From JBBBNV01 sp037137075 (GTDB lineage Bacteria > Bacillota > Bacilli > Paenibacillales > NBRC-103111), in NCBI RefSeq assembly GCF_037137075.1, contig NZ_JBBBNV010000023.1, positions 1 through 64,000 of the forward strand: a stretch of DNA of 64,000 nt, read 5' to 3'. The position numbers and the translations under genes were made by a program. How positions within the stretch are numbered: position 1 is the stretch's first letter; every line of letters starts with the position of its first letter. The notes below the pieces were generated by a model. It did not search any database and was not told the DNA's origin. It worked only from the letters and a program-made list of their open reading frames with translations. Below, piece by piece: positions 33,183 through 42,058 of the stretch.

Positions 33183-34214
33183 TCAGCGTCCAGCTTCCGG
33201 AGCCAGACGAAGCAGAAACAGCTCCAGCCCGAGCACCTTGTCCATAGTGCCCGTTTTCATCTTGTAATCCAGCTCCGCCAGCTGGGACAAAATGCTGCTG
33301 AGCCGTGCGCCGTCATAGCGCTTGCCCTGCTCCGCGGCCAGCTTCACCGCATAAGGGTGCAGGCTGAGATAGCCCGCGATTTGCTGCGGCGCGAACCCTT
33401 GTCGCCCATATTCCTTCACCTGCAAAATAATGCGAAACTGGCGGGCGATCAGCAGCAATATTTTAATCGGCTCCTCCTTTTGCTTCAGCAGGTCGTAAAA
33501 TATCGCAAACGCCCGCTCCAGCTTCAGTTGAACGATGTTTTCAATAAGGAGAAACACGTTTTGCTCCGTACCCGGTACGACCAAGCGCCGCACATCCTCA
33601 GCCCCTACCGTGCCCCCAGGACCGGCAAAGGTTGCCAGCTTGCGGATTTCTCCCGCAACCGACTGCAGGCTTCCTCCCGTGTACAGCAGCAGCTCTTCTC
33701 CCGCGCCCGGGCCGAGCTGCACCTGCTCCTTCTCCGCCTGCCGCGCCACCCACTGGCGCAGCTCCTCCTCGGTCATCGGCAGGAACGGAATAAGCACATC
33801 CTTTTCCTTTAGCAGCTTGACGATTTTTTTGCGCTCGTCCAGCTTCTCCGCCTCCACCGTCAGAACGAGCACCGCAAAATCACTCGGATGCACCATATAC
33901 TGCTGAAGCTTGTCCACCGGATGCTCCAGCTTTCCTTGATCCTTGGCACCGGTCAAGAATAGGGCGTTTTTGGCTACAATCAGCTTGCGCGGCACAATAA
34001 AGGGCGGCTCCTGAGCCTCATCGATTGCCGATTCCAGGCTTGCTTCGGTCAAATCCAGCTTCGCCAGGGCGAAATCCTGATGCCCCGGCTCAATCAGCTT
34101 CGCTGTCAGCTCCGCGATAAACTCATCGAGCAAATATTTTTCCGTTCCGTAGCATACATAAATAGGCTGAATGCGGCCTTGTCTTAATTCCCGCTTCGCC
34201 AGCCGGTAATCCAT
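33183..34214 (-). CDS. holA: DNA polymerase III delta subunit
   Basis: The delta subunit opens the beta sliding clamp during clamp loading at the replication fork. The 343-residue protein shows the delta N-terminal pattern (PIYVCYGTEKYLLDEFIAEL near residue 20, where a P-loop has degenerated), the middle KLLKEKDVLIPFLPMTEEELRQWV and a helical C-terminal domain. The ATG at 34214 is chosen because GGGAGG is eight bases before it; an in-frame GTG lies nine bases upstream. In Bacillus it lies between comEC and rpsT; here comEC is 25 kb away. Confidence 0.95.
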   Translation of the reverse strand: MDYRLAKRELRQGRIQPIYVCYGTEKYLLDEFIAELTAKLIEPGHQDFALAKLDLTEASLESAIDEAQEPPFIVPRKLIVAKNALFLTGAKDQGKLEHPVDKLQQYMVHPSDFAVLVLTVEAEKLDERKKIVKLLKEKDVLIPFLPMTEEELRQWVARQAEKEQVQLGPGAGEELLLYTGGSLQSVAGEIRKLATFAGPGGTVGAEDVRRLVVPGTEQNVFLLIENIVQLKLERAFAIFYDLLKQKEEPIKILLLIARQFRIILQVKEYGRQGFAPQQIAGYLSLHPYAVKLAAEQGKRYDGARLSSILSQLAELDYKMKTGTMDKVLGLELFLLRLAPEAGR

Positions 34215-34324
34215 CCCCGGCACCTCCCAGCTCGTCGTACTTGCGCTCTATTCTTGTTTATCATAGTTTACAGATTTCGTCCAGAAAACAATCCGCTAGC
34301 CGGCCTAAGCCCCCTTGATGATAT

Positions 34325-34380
34325 AAAAAAACAAAGGGATCACGACACAGCGATCGCCCGCCTTGCCGTCATCCCTTTGC
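34325..34380 (-). terminator. Intrinsic terminator after the anti-sigma gene
   Basis: On the minus strand CAAAGGGAT and ATCCCTTTG pair (with flanking GAC/GTC) around a loop of about 25 bases and are followed by seven Ts, 120 bases past the anti-sigma stop. Confidence 0.7.
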
Positions 34381-34500
34381 CCCAGCACATCATCTATATA
34401 AACACCCGGCACAGGCCCCAGGATTCCCCGCGCCGCATGGTTATACGACTTTGCTATACTATACGCCGGAAGCGTGCCATTGGTGCACAAAATCCGCGTT

Positions 34501-35898
34501 TTAGCCCGGTTTAACTGTCTCTGTTTTCTTGACTAGATCCATGCTGATGAGCTGCTTGACCTCCCCGCTGACCACTTGGTAGGTCAGTTGGGTTTCGCTG
34601 TCCCAGGACAGCAGGGTCAGCTTGTCGGTCGCCTTCCATTGTCTTGGCGATGTATACAAGACCTCACCGCTGCCGATTTTCTTCACGACAATCCGCTGAT
34701 CCTGAACGACTGCAAGCAGTGTCCCGTCCTTGGAGGACAGCTCCATGCCCGCCGCTTCATAGACAAAGCTTTGCGCCTTATAGCTGTAATCCTTGGAGGC
34801 CAGCCCGCGCGAGTCTGCCGCCGGAGCGCTTTCCTCGGCCCCCGGAGCAGCAGGTGTCGATGCCGCAGCCGACTGGTCCGCATTCGACGTTTGGCTCTCC
34901 GGCATCGGCGCAGGCTCCGCCAGCTTCTTGGACGCGTCGCCGCTCGTATCCGGCTGCGAAGCCGGCTGCGGCGTGGCGGACGGCGCCGTCACCGTCTCGC
35001 GGGGCGCCGGCTGCGAAGCCGGCTCGGAGGCGCTGGCCGCCGGCAATTTCGCTTGCGGCTGCTTCGCTTCCGGCGCCGGCTGCTCCGCTCCGCTCCCAGC
35101 CTGGATTGGAGCCGGCTCGTTGGCACTGGCCGCCCCCGCGCCCGGCGCTGCCTGCGCTTCACTCTCAGCCGCACTCTGCTTCGCAGCCGCAAGCTCATCC
35201 TGCTTGGCGGCGGAAGCTGCCTCCGTGCCCACAGCCTCACCGGCCCCGCTACCGGCCTGCTTATCTTGGGCTGCGGTGCTTCCTGCCTCCCCAGATGAAC
35301 CCGATGAGCTGAATTGAGGAGACATCTCGGCGACTTCCTTCTCATCCAGGCCAAGCCCGCCGCTGCTCGTCAGTACAATAACCCCGAACAAGGCAGCAGC
35401 GGCCAGCGCACCGCCCCATGCCGCGCCGCCTCGCATCCAGCCTTTCCGTTTGACAGGCTCCAGCTGCGCCGCAGCCCCCGGGCCCCGGCTGGACTTGCCG
35501 CCTTCCACTGCGGCAAGCCGCTCACCGCCGCTTGTCTTCAACACTTTGCTTGCCGAAGCTTCCGTCACAGAGCCCGCAGCCTCCTGCGTTCCCCACTCCT
35601 TGGCGGCCAAAGCAATGAATTGCTCCGCACCGTGCTCCACGTTTTCCTCAAGACCCCGGCCCTGCTCACGCAGACGGTCAAGCTCATCCAGCCGCGGCAA
35701 AAGCGCGTCAACCAGTGAAAATGGCGGCTCCACCTTCGGCAGGCTCACCAGCCCGCTGTGAAGCTGCTGCATTCGGCGAAACATGGCGGCACAATCGGGG
35801 CACTGCTCCAGGTGGGCCGTTAAAGCCAGTTTCTCGGCATCGCTCAGATCGCCGTCCAGCTCACGCTGCATCAATTCCACCACCTCTTCACAAATCAT
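34501..35898 (-). CDS. Membrane anti-sigma factor with zinc-binding (zf-HC2) domain
   Basis: The first 40 residues form a ZAS/zf-HC2 zinc domain: Cys3, His29, Cys33 and Cys36 (HLEQCPDC). A membrane segment lies near residues 157-178 (AAWGGALAAAALFGVIVL). Residues 190-375 are a long low-complexity region of Ala, Pro, Ser, Glu and Gln, and the last 90 residues are a folded external domain (SFVYEAAGMELSSKDGTLLAVVQDQRIVVKKI). It very likely sequesters the ECF sigma factor encoded upstream, with which it overlaps by four bases (ATGA). The external domain presumably senses envelope stress; the signal is unknown. Confidence 0.88.
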   Translation of the reverse strand: MICEEVVELMQRELDGDLSDAEKLALTAHLEQCPDCAAMFRRMQQLHSGLVSLPKVEPPFSLVDALLPRLDELDRLREQGRGLEENVEHGAEQFIALAAKEWGTQEAAGSVTEASASKVLKTSGGERLAAVEGGKSSRGPGAAAQLEPVKRKGWMRGGAAWGGALAAAALFGVIVLTSSGGLGLDEKEVAEMSPQFSSSGSSGEAGSTAAQDKQAGSGAGEAVGTEAASAAKQDELAAAKQSAAESEAQAAPGAGAASANEPAPIQAGSGAEQPAPEAKQPQAKLPAASASEPASQPAPRETVTAPSATPQPASQPDTSGDASKKLAEPAPMPESQTSNADQSAAASTPAAPGAEESAPAADSRGLASKDYSYKAQSFVYEAAGMELSSKDGTLLAVVQDQRIVVKKIGSGEVLYTSPRQWKATDKLTLLSWDSETQLTYQVVSGEVKQLISMDLVKKTETVKPG

Positions 35899-36443
35899 CC
35901 CCGTACACCACCCTTCTGATAATCTTGTAATAAGTTCTGAAGCTGCGCCCGGGCCCGGAACAAATACGATTTTACCGTGTTCAAGGGCAGTCCCAGCGAT
36001 TCTGCGATTTCATTATAGGATAAGTCTTGCAAATACCTCAGCACCACAACAATCCGGTGATGATCGGGCAGCTTGCCGATTGCCTCTTCGATATCTTTGG
36101 CCAGGTACACCGAGGCGACTTCTTTTTCCACATCACTCGGACCGGTAAACACCAGGTTGTGTTCCTCAATGGAAACGGCTGATTTTTTGCGTCGGAACAT
36201 ATCGATACATATATTGGTGACGATTCGCTGCACCCACGTTTTAAAAAGCGCTTTTTCTTCATAGGTGTGGATTTTCGTATAAATACGAATGAGTGCCTCC
36301 TGCGAAGCGTCCTTCGCATCCTGTTCGTTGCCGAGCATATAATACGCCGTTCGGTACACATGTCCTTCCACTTCACGCAGCAGGGCTATCAGAGCGTCGC
36401 GATCGCCGGATTGGGCAGCTTTAATCAATTCCAAGGCTACCAC
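35895..36443 (-). CDS. ECF RNA polymerase sigma factor, SigW-like
   Basis: The 182-residue protein has sigma regions 2 and 4 only: YYMLGNEQDAKDASQEALIRIYTKIHTYE and KTWVQRIVTNICIDMFRRKK (region 2), then LPDHHRIVVVLRYLQDLSYNEIAESLGLPLNTVKSYLFRARAQL (region 4 helix-turn-helix). It is close in pattern to Bacillus SigW. The GTG start at 36443 is favoured because AGGGGG lies six bases before it; a longer TTG-started frame is not supported. It is translationally coupled to its anti-sigma factor and preceded by a likely self-recognised ECF promoter. Confidence 0.92.
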   Translation of the reverse strand: MVALELIKAAQSGDRDALIALLREVEGHVYRTAYYMLGNEQDAKDASQEALIRIYTKIHTYEEKALFKTWVQRIVTNICIDMFRRKKSAVSIEEHNLVFTGPSDVEKEVASVYLAKDIEEAIGKLPDHHRIVVVLRYLQDLSYNEIAESLGLPLNTVKSYLFRARAQLQNLLQDYQKGGVRG

Positions 36444-36470
36444 TAGGATCCCCCTCTCGTGCAATTTCCA

Positions 36471-36497
36471 GACGCAGCCGCGTCCGAAAAAGTTGCA
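36471..36497 (-). promoter_or_regulatory. Possible autoregulated ECF promoter
   Basis: On the minus strand TGCAAC (36497-36492) and CGTC (36474-36471), 17 bases apart, match the AAC...CGTC pattern of ECF promoters. They lie 28 bases before the sigma factor start. Positive self-regulation is common in this family. Confidence 0.5.
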
Positions 36498-36750
36498 AAA
36501 CTTTTATTGTAAATCGAAATATCCGCTTTACCCCAAGCACGTCAGCAGGCAGGCCGGGCCATAGTAAATCCAAGCGGGGCGAAAAATAGCCTGATCGCTC
36601 CGAGAGAGCCTCCCTTTCTCCCTTTCATCGGGCTTAGGCCTGGTTCCGCTTATCTATCAGTCTGTCTACTCTAGTTTACCACACCCCGCAGCGCGGTGAA
36701 CAAGATCCGATCCGCCATCATTTATATACGGAGGACCCGTGCAAAAAGTT

Positions 36751-36780
36751 TTGACCAAACGCGAGAAATCATGGTAAAAT
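36751..36780 (+). promoter_or_regulatory. Promoter of the IclR-SDR-FAH cluster
   Basis: TTGACC (36751-36756) and TAAAAT (36775-36780), spacer 18. It is followed within 16 bases by a perfect palindrome. Confidence 0.6.
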
Positions 36781-36795
36781 TTATTTTATAAACTT

Positions 36796-36813
36796 GGTTT
36801 ATTATAATAAACC
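36796..36813. promoter_or_regulatory. Palindromic operator before the iclR gene
   Basis: GGTTTATTATAATAAACC is a perfect 18-bp palindrome located 45 bases before the IclR-type gene, just after the promoter. IclR-family dimers commonly bind such sites and repress their own operon. Nothing else in the gap explains it. Confidence 0.55.
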
Positions 36814-36857
36814 ATCATACTGAAATTACCTTGTTTTTATAGAAGAAAGGAAGCCTG

Positions 36858-37634
36858 ATGGAACCAGACAACAAGCCGTCCGCAGAAAAAAAATATTGGG
36901 TTCCCGCGCTTGAGCGCGCGGACAGCATCCTCCGGTTAATCCGTGCCGAGCCCTCCGCCCTGAAGCTGATGGACTTGTCCAAGCGGCTGGACATTAACAA
37001 GAGCTCCATGTTCTCCCTTCTGCACACGCTGGAAGCACTGCAATGGGTAACCCGGCTGCCCGGGGATACCTATGCCATCGGGCCCGGCATCGGCCAATTC
37101 GGCAGCGCGTATCTGCAGCAGTTCGACCTCAGCAGGGCTTTTCAGCAGGAGGCGGCGGCCTCCCGCACACGAATCGGCGAAACCGTGCAGCTGGCTTGCC
37201 TGGATGGGCGGGATATTCTATACCTGGCCAAAATGGAAGCCCCTTCTCCGGTCCGGCTCGCTTCAGATCCGGGGATGCGGCTGCCTGCCTACGCTACGGC
37301 AATGGGCAAGGCGCTTCTGGCCGAGCTGGAGGATGCAGAGGTTCTCCGGCTGTACCCGGAGAGCGGGCTCGCGCAGCTTACCCCCCGGACAGTGCCGGAC
37401 GCTGCCGCCCTGCTGGCCGAGCTGGCCCGCATACGCAAGGAAGGCCTGGCCTATGACGATCAGGAGGCCGTTATCGGCTTTTGCTGCGTCGGGGCCGCCG
37501 TTTATGATGCATCCGGACGGGCTGCCGCAGCAGTCAGCTTCTCAATGCCCGCCCATCAATGGGCGGTCAAGCAGGAGCAGGCGACCGAGGAGCTGCGCGG
37601 GCTTGCCCGGCGCTTATCCCCCGGCTCGTCTTAA
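36858..37634 (+). CDS. IclR-family transcriptional regulator
   Basis: The 258-residue protein has an N-terminal winged helix-turn-helix (ALERADSILRLI..., LMDLSKRLDINKSSMFSLLHTLEALQWV, residues 20-75) and a C-terminal effector-binding domain (TVQLACLDGRDILYLAKMEAP, LPAYATAMGKALLAEL). IclR regulators usually control sugar-acid or aromatic catabolism and bind a small metabolite. It leads a cluster with an SDR dehydrogenase and an FAH-family hydrolase and probably represses it through the upstream palindrome. The start is supported by GAAAGGAAG. Confidence 0.92.
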   Translation: MEPDNKPSAEKKYWVPALERADSILRLIRAEPSALKLMDLSKRLDINKSSMFSLLHTLEALQWVTRLPGDTYAIGPGIGQFGSAYLQQFDLSRAFQQEAAASRTRIGETVQLACLDGRDILYLAKMEAPSPVRLASDPGMRLPAYATAMGKALLAELEDAEVLRLYPESGLAQLTPRTVPDAAALLAELARIRKEGLAYDDQEAVIGFCCVGAAVYDASGRAAAAVSFSMPAHQWAVKQEQATEELRGLARRLSPGSS

Positions 37635-37702
37635 CCCGGCGTGTCCGCCGGATATCGCGCAGCCCGGGATACTATATTTAACCTCAAAGGGGAAATGAAA
37701 TC

Positions 37703-38476
37703 ATGCGGTTATCGAACAAAATCGTGCTCATTACCGGATCTGGCTCCGGGATTGGCAAAAGCACCGCCCTGCTGTTTGCAAAGGAAGGCGCTTCTGTCAT
37801 CGTCAACGATCTGCAGGCGGATCGGGGAGAAGAAACCGTTCAGGAAATTCGGCAGGCCGGAGGTGAAGCCATCTTCCTCCAGGCTGACGTTACGAAGCCC
37901 GAGGATGTGGAGAAGCTGGTGCGCGAAGCGCTGGCCCACTACGGCCGGATCGACGTGCTGTTCAACAATGCGGGCATCAGCGGAGTCGGCATGCTGCATG
38001 AGGTAGAGCCTGAGGCATGGGACAAGGTAATGAACGTCAATATTCGCGGGGTTTATCTGCCGAGCAAATACGTGCTGCCCCATATGATGGAGCAGCGCAG
38101 CGGCAGCATCATTAATATGTCCTCCTGCATCGCCGAAATCGGCCTGGCCCGCCGGGCTTCCTACGCGGCAACCAAAGGCGCCATCCTGTCGCTGACCAAA
38201 TCGATGCAGGTCGATTACGCGCCGTACGGCATCCGTGTCAACGCACTGCTGCCGGGCACCATTTTGACCCCGTTCGTCGAGAATTATTTGCGCACCTCCT
38301 ACGACGATCCCGAAGCTGCAATCGCTTCCCTGAAAACGCGCCAGCTGTCCGGCGATCTAGGCCGTCCGGACGATGTGGCGCAGGCCGCCCTGTTCCTGGC
38401 TTCCGACGACGCCAAGTTCATGATGGGATCGCCGCTTTATATTGACGGAGGCGTCGTCTTCGGCAAAAACGCTTGA
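37703..38476 (+). CDS. Short-chain dehydrogenase/reductase
   Basis: The 257-residue classical SDR has TGSGSGIGKS (nucleotide-binding, residues 11-20), NNAG, and the catalytic Ser with YAATK (Tyr-x-x-x-Lys). Asp in VIVNDLQ suggests NAD(H) preference. With the IclR regulator before it and the FAH-family hydrolase after it, a role in oxidising a 2-keto-3-deoxy sugar acid, as in the L-fuconate/L-rhamnonate diketo route, is a reasonable inference. The name of the substrate is not proven. AAAGGGGAAATGAAATC precedes the ATG. Confidence 0.88.
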   Translation: MRLSNKIVLITGSGSGIGKSTALLFAKEGASVIVNDLQADRGEETVQEIRQAGGEAIFLQADVTKPEDVEKLVREALAHYGRIDVLFNNAGISGVGMLHEVEPEAWDKVMNVNIRGVYLPSKYVLPHMMEQRSGSIINMSSCIAEIGLARRASYAATKGAILSLTKSMQVDYAPYGIRVNALLPGTILTPFVENYLRTSYDDPEAAIASLKTRQLSGDLGRPDDVAQAALFLASDDAKFMMGSPLYIDGGVVFGKNA

Positions 38477-38563
38477 TTTTCCGGGCACGGATCGGCTCTT
38501 GTTCGGAGCTTGTCCGAGCCATTTACCTGCATTTATTTCATACTAAAGGAGCGGACTTCATTT

Positions 38564-39460
38564 ATGAAACTCGTTACATTTCAGACAAACGGCGGTCAGC
38601 GCCTCGGACTCGTGACAGAGAAGGGCGTTCTGGATATTGCAGCGGCAGCTCAGGCCTTCCCGGGCTCGGCAGTGCCGCTGAACGTAATGGACGTTATTGC
38701 CCAAGGCGCGCCGGCGCAATCTGCACTGCTCGCACTGGCGGACAAGGCGCTCACGGCTGGAGAGCAATCGCTGTTTCTGGCGGAAGAAGGCCTTGATTAT
38801 GCGCCATGCGTCACCGAGCCGAAAAAAATGATTTGCGTCGGCCTGAACTACCGCAAGCACGCCGAGGAAACGAATGCGCCCATTCCGTCATACCCGATTT
38901 TGTTCAACAAGTTCCACAATACCTTGACCGGGCACGGAAAGGATGTGCCGCTGCCGAAAGTATCTCAGGAGGTCGACTATGAAGCGGAGCTGGTCATCGT
39001 AATCGGCAAGGAAGCCAAATACGTCAGCAAGGAAAACGCGCTGGATTATGTGTTTGGCTACTGCAACGTAAACGACCTGTCCGCCCGCGATTTGCAGCTG
39101 CGGACGCCGCAGTGGATGCTTGGCAAAATTTGCGACAGCTTCAGCCCGCTTGGCCCGTATCTGGTTACGGCCGATGAAGTCGGCAACCCGAACGAGCTGT
39201 CGATTCGCTGCATCGTCAATGGCGAAGTCCGCCAAAGCTCCAACACATCGGACATGATTTTCCGCTGCGATGAAATTGTCAGCTACATCTCCCAGCACCT
39301 GACGCTTGTACCGGGAGACATCATTTTGACCGGGACGCCGGAAGGTGTCGTGCTTGGCTATCCGCCGGAGAAGCGTGTCTACCTGCAGCCGGGGGATGTC
39401 GTCACCATTGAGATTGAAAAGCTCGGCTCCATTACGAACCGGATGGTTGCGGAAGCGTAA
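38564..39460 (+). CDS. Fumarylacetoacetate hydrolase (FAH) family protein
   Basis: FAH-fold enzymes cleave C-C bonds of diketo acids with Mg2+ or Mn2+. The 298-residue protein has CVGLNYRKHAEETN and PILFNKF, followed by the metal-site pattern VDYEAELVIVIGK (Glu-x-Glu) and GYCNVNDLSARDLQ, and later ILTGTPEGV. Start at 38564 (MKLVTFQTNGGQRLGL); an upstream extension of 18 codons is not conserved. Together with the SDR it fits the end of a non-phosphorylative sugar-acid route, where FAH members hydrolyse 2,4-diketo-3-deoxy acids to pyruvate and a hydroxy acid. Confidence 0.9.
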   Translation: MKLVTFQTNGGQRLGLVTEKGVLDIAAAAQAFPGSAVPLNVMDVIAQGAPAQSALLALADKALTAGEQSLFLAEEGLDYAPCVTEPKKMICVGLNYRKHAEETNAPIPSYPILFNKFHNTLTGHGKDVPLPKVSQEVDYEAELVIVIGKEAKYVSKENALDYVFGYCNVNDLSARDLQLRTPQWMLGKICDSFSPLGPYLVTADEVGNPNELSIRCIVNGEVRQSSNTSDMIFRCDEIVSYISQHLTLVPGDIILTGTPEGVVLGYPPEKRVYLQPGDVVTIEIEKLGSITNRMVAEA

Positions 39461-39542
39461 ACGGCTTGTCCGGCTTCCCGGAATTTTCGTTCTTCCTCCG
39501 CATATCATCTGATTCAACATCATCTTTTTATTTAAAGCTCCT

Positions 39543-39576
39543 CAGCCCCCCGCAGCAGCGGGCGGCTGTTTTTTTG
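39543..39576 (+). terminator. Intrinsic terminator of the IclR-SDR-FAH cluster
   Basis: CAGCC...CGC and GCG...GGCTG arms form a GC-rich stem over an AGCA loop, followed by seven Ts. The remaining gap to 40008 shows no gene; a frame extending the next gene upstream lacks any start signal. Confidence 0.75.
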
Positions 39577-40008
39577 TTACGAATGCCAGGCTGCTGCGCC
39601 GGACGTGCAGTAAAGCAATCCCGGTGTGTTTACAGCCGGACATGGGTTTTTTCTGCATTTTGCGGCCCTTGAGTCCTGCCTCTCGATCCTGCAATTGTCT
39701 CCTTCAAGCCTCCTGAGCATATCTGCTTGAGCTGCTGCATACCGGAGTGGGCAGTACAGCACATTCCCGCTTGGTTATGCTGCTTTGGCCTTATTTTTAT
39801 ATGCTGTATTCCTGCCGTCCCCCATCCTTCGTCAGGCTCCGGCAGCATTCGATATTTTACCGCCGATTGCCCCTCACATGCTAGCCGCCTCGGACACTTC
39901 CGCTTACGTTACACGACTTCCCTTTCCTTGACGAAGCACGGAAGCGGGGGTAACATGGAGGTACAGGCGAGAAATAGTTGGAATATTTCAAAAAAGGAGC
40001 GTGATCCG

Positions 40009-41175
40009 ATGCACATCCAACCATGGATGGTTCGTCTTGTGCTGATCTGCTTTTTATTGTTCTTCCATCCCGCCCTGCACGCAGAAGAAGCGGCTCCCGC
40101 TTCCGAGCCCGTCACTTTTGCCGACGCTGCTTTGGAGCAAGCCGTTCGGGGGCAGCTGCAGCTGGCTGACGGCCCGGTAACCATCCGGCATATGAACAGC
40201 CTGCTTTCCTTGAGCCTGGATACCCGTATCAGCGACCTTGGCGGTCTGGAGCATGCGGCGAACCTGCGCAGCTTGTCTGTCGATGCCGCCCCCGTTCAGG
40301 ACTTTACCCCTATCGCCAGCCTGTCTAATTTGGAAACGCTCTCAATCCAGCATACCTCCTTAGCCGACCTCAGCTTCGCCTCGGGTCTGGGCAAGCTTCA
40401 AGTCCTGCTTGTGCCGGATAATGAGCTTCGTGATCTCAGCCCGCTGGCCGGACTGCCGGATCTGCTGACGTGTGATCTTACAGGCAACCGCATTCAGAGC
40501 CTGGAGCCGTTAAGCCATACGCCTCGACTAACCTTTCTGCTGGCCAGTCATAATGAGATTGAGGATTTGCGCCCTCTCGCTCCGCTGCCCTTCCTGAGCC
40601 AGGTGGAGCTAGGCTTCAACCGGATTCAAGATCCTTCTCCCCTGCGCCGCCTGTCCCAATTGACGATACTGGATGTCCAAAACAACGAAATTGAAGATAT
40701 GTCCGTCCTCCAGGGCTTCCCCTCGCTGTATGAGGCCAAGGTGCGAAATAATCCCGTGAATGCCGATTCGCTGCAGCTGATTGGGCGCATGAAGCAAGAA
40801 GGGGAGGTGAAGCTGGATACGGATGCCATTACAGTGTATGTTAACGGAGAGGTACAGCCATATCCGTTTGAGCCGTTGCTGCAGGACGATGTTACGCTGG
40901 TGCCGATGCGGGCTATTTTTGAGAAGCTGGGGGCTTCCGTCGCCTGGGATGATACAACCCGGACTGTCACCGCCCGCAAACAGACGAAGCAAATCGTCAT
41001 TCAGGCCGGCTCCGAAACAGCGGCAGTCAACGGCACCCCGTTGCAAATGGGCACGGCGCCAATCATTGCCCATGATACACTGATGGTGCCGCTCCGTTTT
41101 GTCAGTGAAGCGCTCGGCGCTGAGGTGGAATGGATTGCCCCGTCGCAACAGATTCGAATACGACTGGATTATTAA
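40009..41175 (+). CDS. Secreted leucine-rich repeat protein with copper amine oxidase N-terminal (stalk) domain
   Basis: A signal peptide (MVRLVLICFLLFFHPALHA) ends near residue 26. Residues 60-265 hold about eight LRR units of the internalin-like type (recurring LSPLAGLPDLLTCDLTGNRIQ). Residues 285-388 form a copper amine oxidase N-terminal-like domain, seen twice as VTLVPMRAIFEKLGASVAWD and LMVPLRFVSEALGAEVEW; in Paenibacillus this domain is a common extracellular module without oxidase activity. The start at 40009 follows AAGGAG. It probably binds a surface polymer or protein. It is monocistronic. Confidence 0.88.
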   Translation: MHIQPWMVRLVLICFLLFFHPALHAEEAAPASEPVTFADAALEQAVRGQLQLADGPVTIRHMNSLLSLSLDTRISDLGGLEHAANLRSLSVDAAPVQDFTPIASLSNLETLSIQHTSLADLSFASGLGKLQVLLVPDNELRDLSPLAGLPDLLTCDLTGNRIQSLEPLSHTPRLTFLLASHNEIEDLRPLAPLPFLSQVELGFNRIQDPSPLRRLSQLTILDVQNNEIEDMSVLQGFPSLYEAKVRNNPVNADSLQLIGRMKQEGEVKLDTDAITVYVNGEVQPYPFEPLLQDDVTLVPMRAIFEKLGASVAWDDTTRTVTARKQTKQIVIQAGSETAAVNGTPLQMGTAPIIAHDTLMVPLRFVSEALGAEVEWIAPSQQIRIRLDY

Positions 41176-41190
41176 CATATCCAAGTGCTG

Positions 41191-41219
41191 ACACAGGCGG
41201 AAAGCGCCTGTGTTTTTTT
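41191..41219 (+). terminator. Intrinsic terminator after the LRR gene
   Basis: ACACAGGCG and CGCCTGTGT pair over a short loop and are followed by seven Ts, 15 bases after the stop codon. Confidence 0.9.
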
Positions 41220-41344
41220 GCCGCTCCCGGCCCGGCATCGTCGCCCAAGGGAAGCTTCAAACGCGGCTCCTTTTTTAACAAATGCTGCCGCAGTTTAGCT
41301 CGAATTAAGGATCATTTGATACAATAGGCCGTGGAGGGGATTCC

Positions 41345-42058
41345 ATGCTGAACGCTACAATATTGCTCGTTGATGATGAAAAAGCGATTGTTCAACTGCT
41401 GGAAATGGTGCTCCGCAAAGAAGGCTTCCGGCGTATATATGCAGCCCATACCGCGCGGGAGGCGCTGCAAAAGCTGGAGGAGCACGGGGCCGATGTCATT
41501 TTGCTGGATGTGATGCTGCCGGACCAGACGGGCTTCGAGCTGTGTCCCAAAATCCGGGAAATTTCGGCTGCGCATATCATTTATTTGACGGCGCGGACGT
41601 CCGATTTGGATATATTGACCGGCTTTGCCATCGGCGGGGATGATTACGTCACCAAGCCGTTTAACCCGCTTGAAATTTCGGCCAGAATCAAAGCCCGTCT
41701 GCGGCGGGGCGTCCAATTCCCGGCTGCACGGGGCGAAGAGCCGCGAGCCCGCTATGACTACGGCCGGTTTTCGCTTGACGAATACGGGGGCGAGCTTCTC
41801 GTTGAGGGCCAGCCGGTGCCTTGTCCGGCGCTGGCTTATCAGCTGCTGCTGTTTTTGTGCCGGAACCCGAATGTCGTATTTTCCAAAGCGCAGCTGTACG
41901 AAGCGGTATGGGGAATCGAGGGTATGGGCGATGACAATACGGTGATGGTGCATATCCGCAAAATCCGGGAGCGCATCGAGGCCGATCCGAGCATGCCCCA
42001 ATATTTGCTTACCGTACGGGGTCTCGGCTACAAGCTGGTCAAGGAAAAAACGTTATGA
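41345..42058 (+). CDS. OmpR/PhoB-family response regulator
   Basis: The 237-residue regulator has a receiver domain (ILLVDDEKAIVQLL; phosphoacceptor Asp55 in VILLDVMLPD; Lys in DDYVTKPF) and a winged-helix DNA-binding domain (VVFSKAQLYEAVWG, NTVMVHIRKIRERIEADPS, VRGLGYKLVKE). It overlaps the histidine kinase gene by four bases (ATGA), so the pair is made together. GGAGGGGATTCC precedes the start. The target genes are unknown; no transporter gene is next to it. Confidence 0.95.
   Translation: MLNATILLVDDEKAIVQLLEMVLRKEGFRRIYAAHTAREALQKLEEHGADVILLDVMLPDQTGFELCPKIREISAAHIIYLTARTSDLDILTGFAIGGDDYVTKPFNPLEISARIKARLRRGVQFPAARGEEPRARYDYGRFSLDEYGGELLVEGQPVPCPALAYQLLLFLCRNPNVVFSKAQLYEAVWGIEGMGDDNTVMVHIRKIRERIEADPSMPQYLLTVRGLGYKLVKEKTL

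Noticed and set aside
34576..35298. Plus-strand frames opposite the anti-sigma spacer
   Set aside because: Arg/Ser-rich shadow of the Ala/Pro/Ser/Glu low-complexity region.
39577..40008. Upstream extension of the LRR gene frame
   Set aside because: It crosses a region without start signals and would put the signal peptide far inside the protein.
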